Position numbers and translations under genes: made by a program. The notes under the pieces were generated by a model. The model saw only the letters and a program-made list of their open reading frames with translations, did not search any database and was not told the DNA's origin. From DASULK01 sp036278255 (GTDB lineage Bacteria; Actinomycetota; Actinomycetes; Mycobacteriales; Micromonosporaceae), in the NCBI GenBank assembly GCA_036278255.1, contig DASULK010000242.1:1-7962 (forward strand): a stretch of 7,962 nucleotides of DNA, written 5' to 3'. The first letter of the stretch is position 1, and each line of letters opens with the position of its first letter. Positions 6,337-7,962 of the stretch are shown here, in pieces.

Positions 6337-6349
6337 GATTACCCGCATA
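6337..6349 (+). repeat. Right inverted repeat of the recombinase element
   Basis: GATTACCCGCATA on the plus strand, 56 bp upstream of the first recombinase ATG and facing outward like the left copy. It is the left part of a second symmetry: arms CCGCATAT (6343-6350) and ATGTGCGG (6356-6363) pair at 7 of 8 positions around CAAGC, the arm-spacer-arm form of a tyrosine recombinase core site. Confidence 0.55.
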
Positions 6350-6398
6350 TCAAGCATGTGCGGATGCTGGTCGTCAATGATTGTGCCTCTCCTCGACG

Positions 6399-6413
6399 CA
6401 GGCGGACCGCCTG
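6399..6413. repeat. Perfect 7-bp-arm palindrome downstream of the lipoprotein gene
   Basis: CAGGCGG and CCGCCTG around a single A. It lies 83 bp after the lipoprotein stop on the minus strand. The one-base centre leaves no natural hairpin loop (a 3-5 nt loop would cost stem pairs), so it may be a weak terminator or a dyad protein site; nothing decides between them. The rest of 6364-6496 shows no gene. Confidence 0.25.
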
Positions 6414-6496
6414 GTAGCCCGATCGGCGGCGGGGCGGGGATGCAGGGTCGCCGTGGCGGTCGCGGCGATTCCCTCCCCGGGTGGGTTCGCTCGTGT

Positions 6497-7585
6497 TCAG
6501 GTGACTTTCAGGGTGAAGGCGCCGAACTGGTTGGCGCGCTGCCCGTAGTGCGGCAGGTAGAGCTTCCACGTGAGCGTCAGCTCGCGCCCTGCGCGCATTG
6601 AGGCCGGCACCTCGGTCACCATTTCGAATACGGTGGTGCCGCCGGCGGGGATCTGCGTGAGCGGGCGGCAGTTCAGGCGGTACAGCTGGGACGTGTTCAC
6701 CGGCTCGTTCGTCGCGTCGCCGAGGGAGAAGCGTTCCATCAGGTAGCCCGGGCAGGGGTTCAGCGGGAGCGGGCCGCCGGTCGGGTTGCCGAGCGTCACG
6801 TGGAAGGTGAGTCGCGACCCGGCTGCGGCGGTCGGCGGACCGGCGACAGCGACGGTGAGCTGGTCGAGCGGCGAGGACGGGGGTGCCGACACCGCGACCG
6901 GCTCGGTGAACCCGCTCGCGAAGAGTGCCGCCTGGGCGTGGGGATTGATCCCCTCGCCCTGCTGGCAGCCGGGTCGGTCGTCGGCGGTGATCGGTGCGCG
7001 CAGGGTGCCGCCGCCGTTCGGCAACTTGATCGCGAGTTCCAGCGGTCCGTCGATCGGCTGGCAGAACGGCCCGGACCAGTCCAGGCGCAGGCTGGCGTGG
7101 CTGCTGGCGGGTACGGCGACTACCCGGGCCCGGCCCTCTTCGTTGATGCCGTGCGTGTACTGCATGGGAATCTCGCGGCCCCCGGCGAGCATGGTGGTGG
7201 GTACCTCGCCCTGCAGCGTGCACTCCACCGTCGACACGTTCTGGACGTCCACCTCACCGATGAGCTTGCCGATGGCGGCGTCCATGCCGCGAGGTGTCTC
7301 ACCGCCGCCGCTGGGGCGCACCCAGCCGGTAAGCCGGCCGGACAACTGCTCCGCCCGGCACGGCTTACTCCCGGCTGCCGGAGACCGCGGCACGGCCGGT
7401 CGCCCGTTGAGGTCCTCGCCGGTGATCTTCAAGTCGGCCCATGGGACACTGCCATCGGCGAGCAGCGAGGCCGGCGCCGACCCCTCGGCCGACCGTTCCG
7501 GGCGGCCCGGCTCGGCATTCGGGCCAGCGCAGGCCGCGGCAACGGCAGCGGCGAGCACGATCAGCAGCAGCGACAGTCGACGCAT
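6497..7585 (-). CDS. Putative lipoprotein with two Ig-like (DUF4232-type) domains
   Basis: A 362-residue predicted exported lipoprotein of unknown function. The N-terminus MRRLSLLLIVLAAAVAAACA has a short positive n-region, a hydrophobic core and a lipobox-like VAAAC, with Cys19 as the likely lipidated residue; Ala at -3 is weaker than the usual Leu. A proline/serine/glycine-rich linker (20-75) precedes two beta-sandwich-like domains. The first (about 76-210) has VQNVSTVECTLQGEVPTTML and GREIPMQYTHG, which resemble DUF4232; the second (about 240-362) repeats the plan with LGNPTGGPLPLNPCPGYLME and ends in a beta-rich LTLTWKLYLP. Six further cysteines (76, 122, 175, 207, 278, 306) could form three disulfides, consistent with an extracytoplasmic site. 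The frame stays open upstream to 7738, but ATG 7585 is chosen because the signal peptide starts there and GAGG/GGTGG purines precede it. Nothing links it functionally to the neighbouring recombinases. Confidence 0.8.
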   Translation of the reverse strand: MRRLSLLLIVLAAAVAAACAGPNAEPGRPERSAEGSAPASLLADGSVPWADLKITGEDLNGRPAVPRSPAAGSKPCRAEQLSGRLTGWVRPSGGGETPRGMDAAIGKLIGEVDVQNVSTVECTLQGEVPTTMLAGGREIPMQYTHGINEEGRARVVAVPASSHASLRLDWSGPFCQPIDGPLELAIKLPNGGGTLRAPITADDRPGCQQGEGINPHAQAALFASGFTEPVAVSAPPSSPLDQLTVAVAGPPTAAAGSRLTFHVTLGNPTGGPLPLNPCPGYLMERFSLGDATNEPVNTSQLYRLNCRPLTQIPAGGTTVFEMVTEVPASMRAGRELTLTWKLYLPHYGQRANQFGAFTLKVT

Positions 7586-7802
7586 GCCACCATCCTCACA
7601 CGACAGACGGCACCATGTCTGAGTAGCCATGCTCAGAAACGGCCAGCCCGTGGGACGTCGAGACCTTACTGACACCCAGATGTAAACCCACGATCGGCGG
7701 CAATAGCGGATGGTGTGACGCCGTTGCTTCAGGTTCACTGTTCATGGTCGTCGCCGGAACTATGGCGTAGCTCGAGCCCCCTCGCAGGGTGGCCGCGGGC
7801 GT
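7586..7802. other. Intergenic region upstream of the lipoprotein gene
   Basis: 217 bp without a supported gene. It should hold the lipoprotein promoter, but I see no convincing -35/-10 pair. The one clear structure is a short inverted repeat, CTGAG (7619-7623) and CTCAG (7632-7636) around 8 nt, centred about 42 bp before the ATG. It could be an operator or 5' leader hairpin, but arms this short also occur by chance. Confidence 0.3.
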
Positions 7803-7962
7803 TCAGCTCCAATCGGGCGGTGCTTGAGCGTAGGCGGGTGGTAGGTGAGGCCAGCTCAGCGGGCGGCCGTCGAGTTGACCTGGTGGGCTGATCGCGCTCC
7901 ACCCGTTTCCGAGTGCTGTTCGGTAAGTGTCGGCTTGGCGCTTCGGGTCATCGCCCGCGCTC
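7803..7962 (-). CDS. C-terminal end of an unrecognised protein, cut by the window edge
   Basis: A minus-strand frame is open from the right edge (first full codon at 7961) for 52 codons to a TGA at 7803. It begins SAGDDPKRQADTYRTALGNG and later has the tryptophan- and proline-rich stretch WSAISPPGQLDGRPLSWPHL, ending PPDWS. Third positions are mostly G or C and the amino-acid mix is soluble and protein-like rather than the Arg/Ala/Pro excess of shadow frames. The start and any domain lie outside. I do not recognise the family. If real, it is separated from the lipoprotein start by 217 bp, enough for a separate promoter. An accidental open frame of this length is possible in GC-rich DNA. Confidence 0.4.
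   Translation of the reverse strand, partial: SAGDDPKRQADTYRTALGNGWSAISPPGQLDGRPLSWPHLPPAYAQAPPDWS

Larger units (their letters stand above)
3937..6349 (-). mobile_element. Two-gene tyrosine recombinase element with inverted-repeat ends
   Basis: About 2.4 kb holding only two overlapping tyrosine recombinase genes. The sequence GATTACC(C/T)GCATA occurs at both flanks in opposite orientation, pointing outward: plus strand 6337-6349 and minus strand 3949-3937, identical at 12 of 13 positions. The hexamer ATCAAC also stands just inside both ends (6328-6333, and minus 3963-3958). Known comparators are recombinase-in-trio elements (three overlapping tyrosine recombinases between inverted repeats) and Tn554-like transposons (tnpA, tnpB, tnpC); here no third gene fits between the ends. 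Both proteins keep their catalytic residues, so the element may be active or mobilisable. The ends are inferred; no empty site is available here. Confidence 0.6.

Noticed and set aside
6800..7672. Plus-strand open frames of 270-290 codons opposite the lipoprotein gene
   Set aside because: Antisense shadows in GC-rich DNA; no motif, and the minus-strand frame has a signal peptide, paired cysteines and repeated domains.
7586..7738. N-terminal extension of the lipoprotein to the ATG at 7738
   Set aside because: The extra 51 residues are basic and low in complexity, and would bury the signal peptide that begins at 7585.

Overview
The window is about two-thirds G+C with strongly G/C-biased third codon positions, GTG as well as ATG starts, and actinobacterial-type proteins (a secreted GH3 hexosaminidase, a COG3315-type methyltransferase, a paired-domain lipoprotein). 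A filamentous or soil actinomycete (Amycolatopsis/Saccharothrix/Streptomyces-like) is the best guess; no genus can be named from the sequence alone. Nearly every supported gene lies on the minus strand.

Layout: (1) 1-372, the 5' part of a frameshifted IS6-family element whose terminal repeat runs into the end of the next gene. (2) 357-1187, a leucine-carboxyl-methyltransferase-like SAM methyltransferase; its last few codons and stop appear to be supplied by the IS end. (3) 1262-3139, a secreted family-3 beta-N-acetylhexosaminidase with a complete active site, 74 bp upstream of the methyltransferase and on the same strand. (4) 3204-3855, a scar zone: the 3' remnant of an ISL3-type transposase with an internal stop, abutting a plus-strand reading frame that looks like the C-terminal end of an unrecognised protein. 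(5) 3937-6349, a compact element of two 4-bp-overlapping tyrosine recombinase genes, both with a full catalytic set, bounded by a 12-of-13 matched inverted repeat. (6) 6497-7585, a lipoprotein with two immunoglobulin-like (DUF4232-type) domains. (7) 7803-7962, the C-terminal end of an unrecognised protein that runs off the right edge.

The window reads as a small chromosomal locus (hexosaminidase plus methyltransferase, and an envelope lipoprotein) repeatedly hit by mobile DNA of three types. The most noteworthy system is the two-recombinase element. It resembles the three-gene recombinase-in-trio and Tn554-like elements but carries only two genes, and its putative ends can be read directly from the sequence. 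No tRNA, rRNA, CRISPR array, riboswitch or replication origin was recognised.
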